From positions 59,442-123,441 of the forward strand of contig NZ_MZMV01000015.1 in assembly GCF_002210435.1 (NCBI RefSeq): a DNA stretch of 64,000 bases. The letters run 5' to 3'. Shown here piece after piece: positions 45,454-54,714 of this stretch (the stretch's first letter is position 1; every line of letters starts with the position of its first letter). This DNA comes from Micromonospora wenchangensis. Lineage in GTDB: Bacteria > Actinomycetota > Actinomycetes > Mycobacteriales > Micromonosporaceae. Below the pieces are notes generated by a model that had not been told where the DNA came from, did not search any database, and saw only the letters and a program-made list of their open reading frames with translations. A program made the translations under genes and the position numbers.

Positions 45454-46056
45454 CTATTCGATCCACAGCAGGTGGACGGGGATCTCCATCGTGGTGGGCG
45501 GTTGTCCGCGCCAGGCCCAGCGGTACCACTCCAGTTCCGGCGTGACCCGGACGCAGATGTCCCCGTCGGAGCCGGAATAGGACTCGGTCACCGCACGTAG
45601 ATCGCGGTGTTCGACGCCGTCCTCGACGTGGACCACCCGTCGTCCGCTGACCGCGTCGGTCTCGAAGACCGGGGTGGGGGCCCGGTGCGTCGGCCCGTCC
45701 AGCGAGACGAGTTGGATCCCCTGCTCGCGCACCGGCCCGGTGGGGGCAGGCCGGTCGCCCAGGGTCTCCACCCAGACCCGCTCCACGGGGACGAGCGGGG
45801 CGAAGACCTCCACCTGGTCGGCCTCTGCCCGGTACCACTCGTGCTCGGGGATGACCGGCACGTAGGTGCGGCTGCCCTGCACCACCCGCTCGTCGGCGCG
45901 CAGGTCGCCCCGCCAACCGAGGCCGGGGAGCCCGACGAGTACCCGCCTGCCGCGCAGTTCGACCCGACCCGTGGCGGGAACGATCTCGACCGGCCGTGGT
46001 GGAAGGGGTGCCCAGTCGGGCTGACCTGCGAACGGGTCCGGCAGTGGTCCGCTCAT
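45454..46056 (-). CDS. Orphan soluble protein with an internal duplication
   Basis: 200 residues, no signal peptide or membrane helix. I do not recognise it. Two halves share a motif: EHEWYR at 71-76 with VWVE at 94-97, and ELEWYR at 174-179 with LWIE at 197-200, the same 26-residue span in each. The protein is rich in Trp, Pro and acidic residues. It lies 13 bp downstream of the wall hydrolase gene in the minus-strand secretion-like operon, so it is probably co-expressed. A cytoplasmic adaptor or small substrate-binding role would be a guess. Confidence 0.6.
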   Translation of the reverse strand: MSGPLPDPFAGQPDWAPLPPRPVEIVPATGRVELRGRRVLVGLPGLGWRGDLRADERVVQGSRTYVPVIPEHEWYRAEADQVEVFAPLVPVERVWVETLGDRPAPTGPVREQGIQLVSLDGPTHRAPTPVFETDAVSGRRVVHVEDGVEHRDLRAVTESYSGSDGDICVRVTPELEWYRWAWRGQPPTTMEIPVHLLWIE

Positions 46057-46069
46057 CGGGGCGACGGCC

Positions 46070-47245
46070 TCATGCCGAACCGTTCAGCGGTGCACCGCGC
46101 TGCCGCATGAACGGCACGGGGTTGATTCCGCCGGAGAAGCTGCGGTTGCTGTCGATGTGCACCTCGAAGTGCAGGTGCGGGCCGGAGGAGTTGCCACTGC
46201 TCCCGACCAGCCCGATCACCTCCCCGGCCTTGACGAGTTGCCCGGGGACCACCCGGGGCTTTTCGATCATGTGGCAGTACCGGGTGATGAAGCCGCCGGC
46301 GTGCAGGATGTCGACGAACCACCCGCACCCTCCCTTGCCGGGGAAACCGTCGACGTCACAGTTGCGGTTTCCACGGTGGTCCGGATCGCAGCGGGCCACC
46401 AGTACCCGACCGGTGGCGGCGGCGTGGATCTCGGTTCGCTTGCGGGCGCCGATGTCCACACCGTTGTGTCGGGGTCGGCTCGCCGTACGGAAGCCGGAAC
46501 CGACCCCGCCCTCGATGGGCGCGGTCCAACCGGAAGCGGCGATGGTCCGGGCGGAGGCCCGGTCGCACACCGCCTGCTCGGCGATCTGGACGGTGCGGGC
46601 AGCCCCACCGGCGAGCGCGTTGACGATCTGACTGGCGACGTCCTCGTGCTTCGCGTACGCGTCGGGGTAGGCGCTGATCTGTACCTTCTGCGCGGCCCGG
46701 GTCAGGGGCATATGCTCCCAACCGTCGATCTTCAACAGCTTCTCGTAGAACTTGCGGGCCGCATAGTCGGGGCTCATCCGTTGGGTGACGCTGCCCCAGC
46801 CGGCCCGCTGCTGGAAGAGACCGAGGGAGTCGTGGTCAGAGCCGACACCCTCGTTCGGGATGCCGCGGGAACCGGCGACGGTGCTGTTGGACAGGTTACG
46901 CAGCGCCGACTCCTGCATCGCCGTGGCCACCGCGATCACCCAGCCCCGGGGGGGCACCTTCATGTCCTGACCGACCTTGATGATGACTGCGGCATTACGC
47001 ATCTGGGTGGCCCCGTACGCGGACATCCGGGGCATCTTGCCGGTGACGTTGACCCGGTGTTCGTCATCGCACTGCTGCTCGTTCGATACCAGGGTCTCCT
47101 GGTCGCCGCCGAGATTGGTCAGGAAGAACGCGGCACTGCCGCCACCGCAGCAGAGCAACGCGAGAACGCCGGTCAGCGCGGCGGCGACGGCACCCACCCG
47201 GACCCGGCGGCGTGGGGCTCCGGTAGGTGACAGTTCGGCAGTCAT
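46070..47245 (-). CDS. Bifunctional wall hydrolase: lysozyme-like plus M23 endopeptidase
   Basis: 391 residues. A cytoplasmic tail, then a transmembrane or signal helix (about 19-43, VGAVAAALTGVLALLCCGGGSA). The first outer domain (about 75-200) is lysozyme/transglycosylase-like: IAVATAMQESALRNL with the catalytic Glu candidate, and SLGLFQQRAGWGS. The second (about 255-385) is an M23 metallopeptidase with HNGVDIGA and PHLHFEVH metal motifs. Such two-headed enzymes open peptidoglycan for conjugation-type machines (compare CwlT and VirB1). The ATG overlaps the stop of the NTF2-like gene (ATGA). It belongs to the secretion-like operon. Confidence 0.88.
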   Translation of the reverse strand: MTAELSPTGAPRRRVRVGAVAAALTGVLALLCCGGGSAAFFLTNLGGDQETLVSNEQQCDDEHRVNVTGKMPRMSAYGATQMRNAAVIIKVGQDMKVPPRGWVIAVATAMQESALRNLSNSTVAGSRGIPNEGVGSDHDSLGLFQQRAGWGSVTQRMSPDYAARKFYEKLLKIDGWEHMPLTRAAQKVQISAYPDAYAKHEDVASQIVNALAGGAARTVQIAEQAVCDRASARTIAASGWTAPIEGGVGSGFRTASRPRHNGVDIGARKRTEIHAAATGRVLVARCDPDHRGNRNCDVDGFPGKGGCGWFVDILHAGGFITRYCHMIEKPRVVPGQLVKAGEVIGLVGSSGNSSGPHLHFEVHIDSNRSFSGGINPVPFMRQRGAPLNGSA

Positions 47246-47790
47246 TCCCGCTCCCAGTCCACGGCATCCACCAACCAGCGGCCGTCGGGGGCAACCAGTT
47301 CCAGTCGCAGCCGCCCGCCCTCCAACGGAACCAGAACCTCCGTGAAGACCGCCGTCCGGGGACGCAGCGTCGGGGTGCCGGCGATCTTGACGGCAGGCAC
47401 CCCGGCCGGGTCGGCGCCGGTCAACTTCTCGGTGAGTTCCGGTGTCGACATCGGCCGCAGAGCCGCCTGCCACTGCTCCGCAGTGGTGGTGGACCCGCCC
47501 AGCCAGGCGGTGGTGAACCGGGTGGCCGTCTGCTCGGGGGTCAACTCCCCGGGCCGGGTACGCGGCGACTCCGGGAGCGGGGTGGCGATGACCCCGTCGT
47601 CACCCTCCTCCGGATCGACGGTGGTGATCGGTTCCCGTGGGCGGCTGCTGAGTCCTGCTGTGAGGTCGTCGGGACCGGACACCAGGCGGGCCGTGCCGAT
47701 CACCCCGAGCACCAGCACGGCGATCACGAGCGCGATGCCGATCCGTGACCGGATGAGCCGCGTGAAGAGAAGTTCGACCGCTCGCCGCAT
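47242..47790 (-). CDS. Single-pass VirB8/NTF2-like membrane protein
   Basis: 182 residues. A short basic cytoplasmic N-terminus, one transmembrane helix (about 17-37), then a Pro/Thr/Glu-rich linker and a C-terminal alpha/beta domain with TPEQTATRFTTAWLGG and LVAPDGRWLVDAVDW. This topology and size match VirB8/TcpC-type scaffold proteins of Gram-positive conjugation systems, which connect the channel to the ATPase. The family assignment is inferred from topology and position. It lies 4 bp after the VirB6-like gene and overlaps the wall hydrolase gene by 4 bp. Confidence 0.65.
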   Translation of the reverse strand: MRRAVELLFTRLIRSRIGIALVIAVLVLGVIGTARLVSGPDDLTAGLSSRPREPITTVDPEEGDDGVIATPLPESPRTRPGELTPEQTATRFTTAWLGGSTTTAEQWQAALRPMSTPELTEKLTGADPAGVPAVKIAGTPTLRPRTAVFTEVLVPLEGGRLRLELVAPDGRWLVDAVDWERE

Positions 47791-47794
47791 CGCG

Positions 47795-49774
47795 TCACCT
47801 TGCCTCGGAGCGGATACGGGGGCTGGGCTTCACGGGTGTCGGCGCCGGCGTGGCGGAGTCGGGTCGGTAGACCACGAAGGACGGGGCCTCCTCCGGCACG
47901 TCCGGCTCGGTCCAGCCCGCCGGACGACGCCGTGGGCGGGGTGCGGCCGTGGGCCGGCTGCTCTCCCTGGCTGGTGGCTTCGCCTCGGTCTCGTCGACGC
48001 GTTCGCGGCCATCCGGGCGTTCCCGCTGTGCCGGCGTGCTGACCGTCGAGTGGCTCGGGTCCTCCCGCCTGGCCTCAGGACGTAGGGTGGCCGGTTCCAG
48101 CGTGGCCCCGCGCCCCCGGGTGAGCTTCGGCTCGGCCGTACCCCCTGGTTCGGCCACGTCGAGTCGGGCGGCGACGCGCATGTCTCGGAAGAACCGGCGG
48201 TGCCACGACCCGGCCGAGCCGACCGCCTCACTGCTGTCCTTGCCACCGAGCTGGGTGATCCTCCGGTAGGGCCGGAGCAGCAGCCAACCGACCACACCGC
48301 AGAGCCAGACCAGCACCACCTGGAGCCAGCCCGGCAGGGTCGGAGTGCTCATGATCAGGTCGACGGCGAACAGGTAGATCGCCGCTCCGGTACCGAAGAT
48401 GGCGATGTTGAACACGGCAGCGACCACGGCGTTGGCCAGCCGTCGCAACCCGGCGCTGGCCGGACGGAGCAGACCGATCGTGCCCAGGATCGGTGCGGCG
48501 ATGACCGCCCACCGGAAGATCATGAATCCGAGCAGCACCAGCAGCGAGGCGGTGAGGTCGAACATGGCGAAGAGCAACGCGGCCAGGACCGCGATGAACC
48601 CGGAACCGATCCGGTCCATGTCCCGGCTGCCCTGGAGATACTCGTATGCCTCAGGATCCTCGGTCTTGATCTGCTCGGCGACCGTCATCCACTGCTGCTG
48701 CTTGGCCTTGATGGTGGCGTCGCGGGTGGCGGGGTTCTCCCGGAGCTTCTCGGCCTCCTCCCAGGAGAGCGACTTCGCATCGTAGAGGGCCGCCCCGTAC
48801 TTCTTGGCCGTCTCGCTGTCCGCCGAACCCAGCACCCCACGTAGCCAGTTGCGGTACAACATCGATTCGGTGGCGGTGTCACTGGCGCGGACGGCCGGGG
48901 GGCGACTGTCCTTGCACGCATCAGGATTTGGATCGTCGCACTGGTCTGCCGGTGTGTCGCGTGCTGCCGGACCGATTGCGTCATGGACGACGCCCAGTGA
49001 GGTGATGAGGGTGCCGTCGGCAATGTTGGCGGACTTCACCGGCCAAGCAGCCAGTGCGGTCACCGCGACCATCACCAGCAGGGCCCAGCCGGCGGTGGTC
49101 ATCGCGTTGCTCATGTCCGACTGGCGGGAGCGCCAGAGCAGGTAGAGGCCCACCACACAGAGCGTCACGATGCCGAAGACGCTGAACACCTTCTGGTAGA
49201 CGGCCTTGGTCGCCTTCTCCACCAGCGGGTCGGCCCAGTTCCACATCGACCGGGGGTCCCAGGCGCGTTCCCGGAGCGCGTTCGAGGCACCCACCACGGC
49301 GGTTGCCATCATCAGTTCGCCGTTGGCGACGGTGGTGGTGAACTTGTAGTCCGGATGGAGGACGGTGGAGGCGCAGCCCCCTTCCACGTCGTACGTGTTG
49401 AAGCTGTAGCCGCCGTAGCCGTAGTCGCTGTAGAGGCCCTTCGGTCCGGGGAGCTTCGACGCGTCGGGGCGGGAGGCGAACCATCCGGCCAGGCCGGAGT
49501 CCGGGGCCGACGGCACCGGCGGCTTACGGCAGTCCACCTCGGTCTCGCTGACCTGCTTGAGCTTGGCGACGCAGGCGCGGAAGTCGGCCTGCCACTCCTT
49601 GGTGGTGCAGAGGTCGGCGGCCGCCTGTGCCGTCAGGGCGGCCTGACCTGTGACGGGCGTACGGGCGTACGCCGGTGTGGCCCCGACCACCGGCCAGGCG
49701 ATCGTGGCACCGGCGAGTACGCCGAGTGCGAGGAGGAGCGCCGTGATCCGTGCCCGGGCCCTCGCCATTGTCAC
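47795..49774 (-). CDS. VirB6/TrbL-like polytopic channel protein
   Basis: 659 residues. A signal peptide (about 1-38, ending TPAYARTP) leads into a cysteine-containing outer region. About six hydrophobic helices follow (roughly 198-215, 225-245, 365-390, 392-410, 420-450 and 460-490). The basic, Pro/Arg-rich C-terminal 160 residues are probably cytoplasmic. The arrangement, with a membrane block then a long soluble tail, matches VirB6, TrbL and ConG of type IV secretion systems, whose protein forms the inner-membrane channel. The GTG start overlaps the virB4 stop (GTGA). Sequence similarity to known VirB6 cannot be tested here. Confidence 0.7.
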   Translation of the reverse strand: MTMARARARITALLLALGVLAGATIAWPVVGATPAYARTPVTGQAALTAQAAADLCTTKEWQADFRACVAKLKQVSETEVDCRKPPVPSAPDSGLAGWFASRPDASKLPGPKGLYSDYGYGGYSFNTYDVEGGCASTVLHPDYKFTTTVANGELMMATAVVGASNALRERAWDPRSMWNWADPLVEKATKAVYQKVFSVFGIVTLCVVGLYLLWRSRQSDMSNAMTTAGWALLVMVAVTALAAWPVKSANIADGTLITSLGVVHDAIGPAARDTPADQCDDPNPDACKDSRPPAVRASDTATESMLYRNWLRGVLGSADSETAKKYGAALYDAKSLSWEEAEKLRENPATRDATIKAKQQQWMTVAEQIKTEDPEAYEYLQGSRDMDRIGSGFIAVLAALLFAMFDLTASLLVLLGFMIFRWAVIAAPILGTIGLLRPASAGLRRLANAVVAAVFNIAIFGTGAAIYLFAVDLIMSTPTLPGWLQVVLVWLCGVVGWLLLRPYRRITQLGGKDSSEAVGSAGSWHRRFFRDMRVAARLDVAEPGGTAEPKLTRGRGATLEPATLRPEARREDPSHSTVSTPAQRERPDGRERVDETEAKPPARESSRPTAAPRPRRRPAGWTEPDVPEEAPSFVVYRPDSATPAPTPVKPSPRIRSEAR

Positions 49775-52700
49775 GCCTCCAGATCAGCCAGGACGGTCGG
49801 CAGTATCCCGGCGGCCTGGGCGACCGCGGCGGGGGTGGTGTCGAGGTGATCCAGCAGCCCCTCGACGTACGACACGTCGACCCGGACCTTCTGCACCCGG
49901 CCGTCCACGTCCCGCATGACGAACTCGCGGAAGCCGAGCCGGGTGGCGGAGGTGGTGTCGACGGCGGACAGGGAGGCCAGGGTGGCCTCGTAGCCGTCGT
50001 CGACCGGCACCCGGAGCAGCCGGAGCGCCTCGGAGGCGATCTCGGTGTCCTCGGCGATGCGGCCGACGAAGACGGTGGAGACGAGGTTCTGCACGTCGAG
50101 GCCGAGGATGTCCTTCGGGTTCTGCGAGGCGACCAGGGCGGCGAGGTTCCACTTGCGGGAGTCGCGGGCGAGGCGGACCAGGAAGGACCGGCCGGAGCGC
50201 CAGCCCTCCATGAAGTGCGCCTCGTCCAGGCCGACGAGTTTGCGCGAGGACATCGACCCGCCGTAGCAGCGGCGGACGGCGAGGCGGTGCGCGGTGTGCA
50301 GCATCGGCAGCGCCAACGCCTCCTCGGCCGACCAGTACTCGCGTTCGATCTTGAGGTCGGGCAGTCGCAGGCCGGCCATGGTGATCACGGTGAGCGCCGC
50401 CCCCGCACCGAGCAGCCCCTCCGGGGGGCGGCCGAAGAAGAGCATGGCCAGGGGCATCTCGGCGGTGTCGAGCAGCAGGTGGGCCAGTTCCCGGCCGGCG
50501 TCGTCGTCGAGCCCCTGCAGGCAGGTGACCACGTCGTCCAGGGTGGACGTCTCCTCGGCCGGCACCTGGCGTACCGCGTGCCGGAACAGGGTGGCGGTGG
50601 ACGCCTCCCGGGCCACCTGCGGCGGCACCAGCATCATGCAGATGTCCTGCACCAGCATGCGTCGCTCGGCCCGGGCGTTGGACACGGCGATCTCGAACTC
50701 CCGGTCGCCCGCTGCCCCGGAGGCGAATTCGCTGCGCAGCGGGGTGGGGATGAGCGCGTATGGGGCCAGCGTCCCCGGTTCCGAGCCGGTCAGGTTGAGC
50801 ACCCGGGCGTACGGCTTGAGTTCCGGCATGGCGCAGAGCCGGGCCAGCGGTCCGGACGGGTCGAGCAGGGTGACCTGCACGCCCCGCCGGGCGGCCAGGT
50901 AGCCGAGCGCGCCGAGCAGGGTCGACTTGCCACCACCGGGTTCGGCGACGAAGACGGCGAGCCCGGAGCGTTCGCGTACCTCCATCGGGAAGTGCAGGTC
51001 GAGGAAGACCGGCCGACGGCAGGTCCCGGCGGTCCGCCCGATCAGGTCGCCCCGGCGGTCGCCGACGGTCGACGCCGCCTGGGGGAGCGCGGCGGCCAGC
51101 AGCGGCACCGGCATCCGGCGGACGTAACCGGTGTTGGCGATCGGCTCGCCGGGGATGAACTCCCGCGCCAGCCAGTCCTGGTTCTTCGGGTGTTGCAGGG
51201 AGATGCGCAGTTCCCGGGAGTAGAGCTGGATGAGCCGCCGGGCCCGTTCCATGCACTCCTCGCGGGTCCGGCCGCCCACGGCGATCCGGTGCCAGCCGTG
51301 TGCCCGGGCGGAGTCCACCGGCAGGCCGGTGGTCATCTCGTCGCCGATCACCAGCGCCCGCTTGGCGAGCCGTTCCAGCTCGGGTGGGGCGTCGATGCCG
51401 TGCTCGGCGTAGTCGAGCTGCTGCGACCGGATCATCCGCAGCCGGTGTTCGAGGTTACGGAAGGAGTCGCCGGAGCCGAGGATGTCGACTCGGGTGGAGA
51501 TCTCCATCGGCCAGGGCAGCCGCTCGTGGAAGTGCAGCCACGGCTCGTGCCGTTCGGGGATCTCCAGCGGCTCCATCCGGCCGACCGCCAGCACGGCCAC
51601 GTGCCGTTCCTCGCCGGTCATCCGGTTGACCAGCTTGACCGTGGTGCCGTACGGGGTGCGGTAGCGCTCCACCTGTTCGGTGAGGGCGAGCAGGTCACCG
51701 CGTTCCCACCGGCCGTTGGTGACCGGGGAGAGCGCACCGGGCGGGGCCATGCACAGCGCCACCGAGCGGTAGAGCAGCCATTCCAGCTCCTGTGCGGTGA
51801 CCCGCCGGCCCCGCATGCCGAAGCTGCCCAGCACCTCGTCGAACTGTTCGACGGTGCGCCCCAGCTTGCGGCGTTCACCGTCGGCGGTGCCCTTGCCGAA
51901 GGCGCGCAGCAGGCGTTCGGTGAGGGAGTCGCCGAGGGAACGACGGGCGAAGGTGACCCCCAGGTAGGTCTGCCCCTCGGCGTGGTTGACCGACATCAGG
52001 TGCTGCTGCGCGGCGACCAGGTGGTCGGCCCAGCCGGGCGTGCCGGGGACGTCGGGCAGCGGCGACGCGGTGTGCGCGTCGATGGTGCGGGCCCACTCGT
52101 CGGCGGGGAACGGCCTGGTGGTGCGGCGCAGGTGCAGCCGGAAGCCGGCCAGGCCGGCGTACTGCTCGGAGATCGCGGAGAGCAGCGCCTCGCGTTCGGC
52201 GTCCGGGCGGAACGCCCACCGCACCTCGGGGAGCCAGTACCAGGCGGTGACCGTGTTGGGGGTGAAGGTCAGGTGCCCGGCGATCTCGGTGATGGCCAGT
52301 TCGATCGACGGGTCCCGGTCCCCGAACTTGATCTTCGGCGGGCGTACCCGGACCGGCTTGGTCGCCGCGGTGCGGCGGCTCGCCGCGCGTTCCCGGGGCG
52401 TGGCCAGTTCCCGGGAGCCGGGGTCCGTCGGCGCGGGCCGGTCGGGGTCGGCGGGTGCGGGCCGGGCCGGTTCGGCGGCCAGCGCGCCGGCCGGGGCGAC
52501 CACGGCCTCCGCCCGGATCGGCTCGGCCGGGTCCGGCCAGGCCGGCTCGACGTCCTCCGGCCAGGCCGGCTCGACGGGTTCGGGCCAGGCCGTGGTCGGG
52601 GGCGTCGGGGTGGGTCGGGGTCGGGGGGTCAGGGTCGTGTCCCGCCGGGACTGCCCGGCGTTCTCCCGCCGTGCCTGGTCGGCGGCCTCGCGTCGACCCC

Positions 52701-53625
52701 GCTCCGCCGTCTCGCGCCGGGCCGTCTCGGCCGCGTCCCGACGGGCCTGCTCGGCGGCCTCGCGCCGGGACTGCTCCGCAGCCTCCAGGCGGGCCTGTTC
52801 GGCCTCGCGCTCGGCCTGCGCGACCGCCTCGCGGTGTGCCAACTCGGCAGCGTCGCGTTCGGCCCGTGCCACCGCCTCACGATGAGCCGCCTCGGCTGCC
52901 TCGCGGCGGGCCGCGTCCGCCGCGGCCTGTTCGGCGGCCTCCCGGCGGGCCCGCTCGGCGGCCTCGCGCCGGGCACGGTCGGACGCCTCCCGGGCCCGTT
53001 CGGTGGCCTCCCGGCGGGCGCGTTCGGCCGCCTCCCGCGCGGTGAGCGGCTCGCCGGTGTCCCGGGGGAACAGGTCGGTGGGGATCCGGCGCGGTGCCCG
53101 CTGCGGTGCCTCGGCCGGACGCTCGCCGGTCGGGGTCGCCGCCGACCGGTCGCCCTGCTGGTGCGGGACGCGGGTACGCGCGGCCCGCTCGGCCGGTGGG
53201 GCCGCCTCGATGGCCGCCGGAGGTGCCTGCGCCTCGATGGCCGGCGGCGCGGGGGCCGGCTGGTGCGGCACGGGTCGGTGCTCCCGGCCGGGCCCCCGAC
53301 GCGCGGGGGTGCCGGGCGACGGGGTGGCACCGGGGCGGGGACCGCCGCCGAAGAGGTCCAGGAAGGGGGAGTCGATGTCGGTGCCGTCACCCACCAGCAT
53401 CGGCGCGGCAGGTGCCGGCTCGGTCGGCGGGGTGCCCCGGCCGGGGCTGGGCCGGGGGGCCTGGAACACCCCAACGCCGCCCTGTCCCGGGCCGGTGAGC
53501 AGGGACGGGTCGTACGGCTCGTCGTCCCGCAGCTCCTCCTGGGGGTAGTCGAACGACCGCGCACGGTTACCGTGTGGGGCGCTGTGTCGTCCGGCCGGGA
53601 AACCCGGCGTGGAAGAGCGACTCAT
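49771..53625 (-). CDS. virB4: VirB4-like secretion ATPase with long N-terminal extension
   Basis: 1284 residues. The C-terminal half is a VirB4/ConE/TraC-type ATPase: Walker A AEPGGGKSTLLGALGYLAA near residue 893, Walker B KLVGLDEAHFMEGW near 1128, and LVASQNPKDILG, the usual sensor segment. The middle part (about 430-880) is the VirB4 N-terminal domain, beginning RPPKIKFGDRDPSIELAITEIAGHLTFT. The first 185 residues are Pro-rich and disordered, and about 185-330 is a long Ala/Arg/Glu heptad-like helix. Those 430 extra residues are absent from ordinary VirB4 proteins. It energises assembly or transport in type IV secretion. Between VirB3-like and VirB6-like genes. Confidence 0.9.
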   Translation of the reverse strand: MSRSSTPGFPAGRHSAPHGNRARSFDYPQEELRDDEPYDPSLLTGPGQGGVGVFQAPRPSPGRGTPPTEPAPAAPMLVGDGTDIDSPFLDLFGGGPRPGATPSPGTPARRGPGREHRPVPHQPAPAPPAIEAQAPPAAIEAAPPAERAARTRVPHQQGDRSAATPTGERPAEAPQRAPRRIPTDLFPRDTGEPLTAREAAERARREATERAREASDRARREAAERARREAAEQAAADAARREAAEAAHREAVARAERDAAELAHREAVAQAEREAEQARLEAAEQSRREAAEQARRDAAETARRETAERGRREAADQARRENAGQSRRDTTLTPRPRPTPTPPTTAWPEPVEPAWPEDVEPAWPDPAEPIRAEAVVAPAGALAAEPARPAPADPDRPAPTDPGSRELATPRERAASRRTAATKPVRVRPPKIKFGDRDPSIELAITEIAGHLTFTPNTVTAWYWLPEVRWAFRPDAEREALLSAISEQYAGLAGFRLHLRRTTRPFPADEWARTIDAHTASPLPDVPGTPGWADHLVAAQQHLMSVNHAEGQTYLGVTFARRSLGDSLTERLLRAFGKGTADGERRKLGRTVEQFDEVLGSFGMRGRRVTAQELEWLLYRSVALCMAPPGALSPVTNGRWERGDLLALTEQVERYRTPYGTTVKLVNRMTGEERHVAVLAVGRMEPLEIPERHEPWLHFHERLPWPMEISTRVDILGSGDSFRNLEHRLRMIRSQQLDYAEHGIDAPPELERLAKRALVIGDEMTTGLPVDSARAHGWHRIAVGGRTREECMERARRLIQLYSRELRISLQHPKNQDWLAREFIPGEPIANTGYVRRMPVPLLAAALPQAASTVGDRRGDLIGRTAGTCRRPVFLDLHFPMEVRERSGLAVFVAEPGGGKSTLLGALGYLAARRGVQVTLLDPSGPLARLCAMPELKPYARVLNLTGSEPGTLAPYALIPTPLRSEFASGAAGDREFEIAVSNARAERRMLVQDICMMLVPPQVAREASTATLFRHAVRQVPAEETSTLDDVVTCLQGLDDDAGRELAHLLLDTAEMPLAMLFFGRPPEGLLGAGAALTVITMAGLRLPDLKIEREYWSAEEALALPMLHTAHRLAVRRCYGGSMSSRKLVGLDEAHFMEGWRSGRSFLVRLARDSRKWNLAALVASQNPKDILGLDVQNLVSTVFVGRIAEDTEIASEALRLLRVPVDDGYEATLASLSAVDTTSATRLGFREFVMRDVDGRVQKVRVDVSYVEGLLDHLDTTPAAVAQAAGILPTVLADLEA

Positions 53626-53674
53626 TCGACCGCCTCACCCGTGTGGTCCGACTGCCCGATTCGGGTCCGCCCCG

Positions 53675-54037
53675 TCATGCCAGTTCCTCCCGGATCCTGA
53701 TCCGGCTGCCGACCAGGCGGGGGTCCCGCAGTTCGGCGGCCGGTTCCCGGGTGCGTCGCCAGTCGGTGAGCGCGGTGCGGATGACCATCCGCGCCGGCCG
53801 GTCCGGGTCGACGTACCGGAAGATGAACGAGGTGCTCACGATGGCGAGCGCGATCTCCCAGGCGGGAAAGAGCTCGACCTGCAGCGTGAACAGCCAGTGG
53901 ATGAACATGTAGAGGGGTACGAGCAGCATGAACAGTCCGTACTGGGCGTACGGCAGGTGGACCGGAAGGGTGTAGCCGGGCGGCCCGAGGTAGACCAGGC
54001 GGGCCCGGTAGATGTCGTCGTCGGTGCGCAGCCGCAT
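53675..54037 (-). CDS. VirB3/TcpE/PrgI-like small membrane protein
   Basis: 120 residues. Two closely spaced transmembrane helices (about 30-52 and 58-76), with short basic N-terminal and C-terminal tails (VYLGPPGYTLPVHLPYAQ before; DPDRPARMVIRTALTDWRR after). This is the layout of VirB3, TcpE and PrgI proteins, which always neighbour the VirB4 ATPase in type IV secretion loci. It lies 13 bp downstream of the pilin-like gene and 49 bp before virB4. The gene-order match is the main support, since the sequence family is short and variable. Confidence 0.72.
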   Translation of the reverse strand: MRLRTDDDIYRARLVYLGPPGYTLPVHLPYAQYGLFMLLVPLYMFIHWLFTLQVELFPAWEIALAIVSTSFIFRYVDPDRPARMVIRTALTDWRRTREPAAELRDPRLVGSRIRIREELA

Positions 54038-54050
54038 GTCTCGCCCGCGC

Positions 54051-54365
54051 CTATTCGAAGATCAGATCGATCAGGTAGTCACCGATGAAGAAGAGTGTTG
54101 CCGCGCCGGCGATGAACGCCAGCCCGACGATCGCGATGGCCGAGCTGGTCAGCACCTTGGAGATCTCGCCCCGGCTGGCCCGGCCGATGAAGATGACCCC
54201 GAGCACGGCGAGCAGGATGGGTGCGATCTTGCTGGCGAAGAAGGTGACGACACCGTTGGTGTCGATCCCCTTGGGGGCCGGTTCGGCGAGTGGCGTCGTC
54301 GCCAGGGTGTGCAGCACCTGTGCGACGCCGGAAGACGTCGTCTCCATCAGCTCGAAGGCGATCAC
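54051..54365 (-). CDS. Pilin-like (VirB2/TrbC-type) hydrophobic protein
   Basis: 104 residues from a GTG preceded by an excellent ribosome binding site (GGGGAGG, 5 nt away). Two main hydrophobic helices (about 42-62 and 72-98) are separated by a short basic loop (GRASRGEISKVLTS), and the protein ends SIxxLIFE-like (GDYLIDLIFE). The N-terminus is polar and lacks a clear signal peptide. Small two-helix proteins at the head of VirB operons are usually VirB2 pilins or ConC-like proteins, so the call is by topology and position. It is the first gene of the minus-strand operon running to the wall hydrolase. Confidence 0.6.
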   Translation of the reverse strand: MIAFELMETTSSGVAQVLHTLATTPLAEPAPKGIDTNGVVTFFASKIAPILLAVLGVIFIGRASRGEISKVLTSSAIAIVGLAFIAGAATLFFIGDYLIDLIFE

Positions 54366-54468
54366 TGGAACCTCCCCATAACGCGGCCGGCGGTGCCGCG
54401 GTGGTGCAGTAGGCAAGCCTGGCGGGAATGTGCTCACTGTGCACAGCGTCGGTGACGCGGCGCGGGTT

Positions 54469-54491
54469 TCTCGCCACGCAGAGTGGCGAGA
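54469..54491. promoter_or_regulatory. 9 bp hairpin in the secretion operon/folP divergent region
   Basis: TCTCGCCAC (54469-54477) and GTGGCGAGA (54483-54491) form a perfect stem with a 5 nt loop, about 100 bp upstream of the pilin-like start. Together with the nearby CTGTGCACAG palindrome it is a candidate operator or leader structure. Confidence 0.4.
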
Positions 54492-54708
54492 TTTGGGGGG
54501 ATTTTCCCGCTTCGGCCCTCCCTCCAGGCTTCGCCATCTCTTGATGCTGGGCAATTCCACAGCGTACGGGCCGCCCTCCTTTGCGACAAGCCGCGAAGAG
54601 TCTGCCCGATTCGACCCGGACGACCGATCGTACACCTGTTCCAACAGGCACGTCAGGGTGGCCGTGGAGGGGCCGGTGGGGGTCCCCGGAGCGGCCCCGC
54701 GCGACCGG

Positions 54709-54714
54709 TACCGT
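54709..54714 (+). promoter_or_regulatory. -10 box (TACCGT) of leaderless folP transcript
   Basis: TACCGT lies 6 nt before the GTG at 54721 and there is no ribosome binding site. Confidence 0.45.

Noticed and set aside
49750..53700. A 1316-codon plus-strand open frame
   Set aside because: It is antisense to the VirB4-like gene, which has Walker A and B motifs. The plus-strand translation is compositionally biased and shows no domain.
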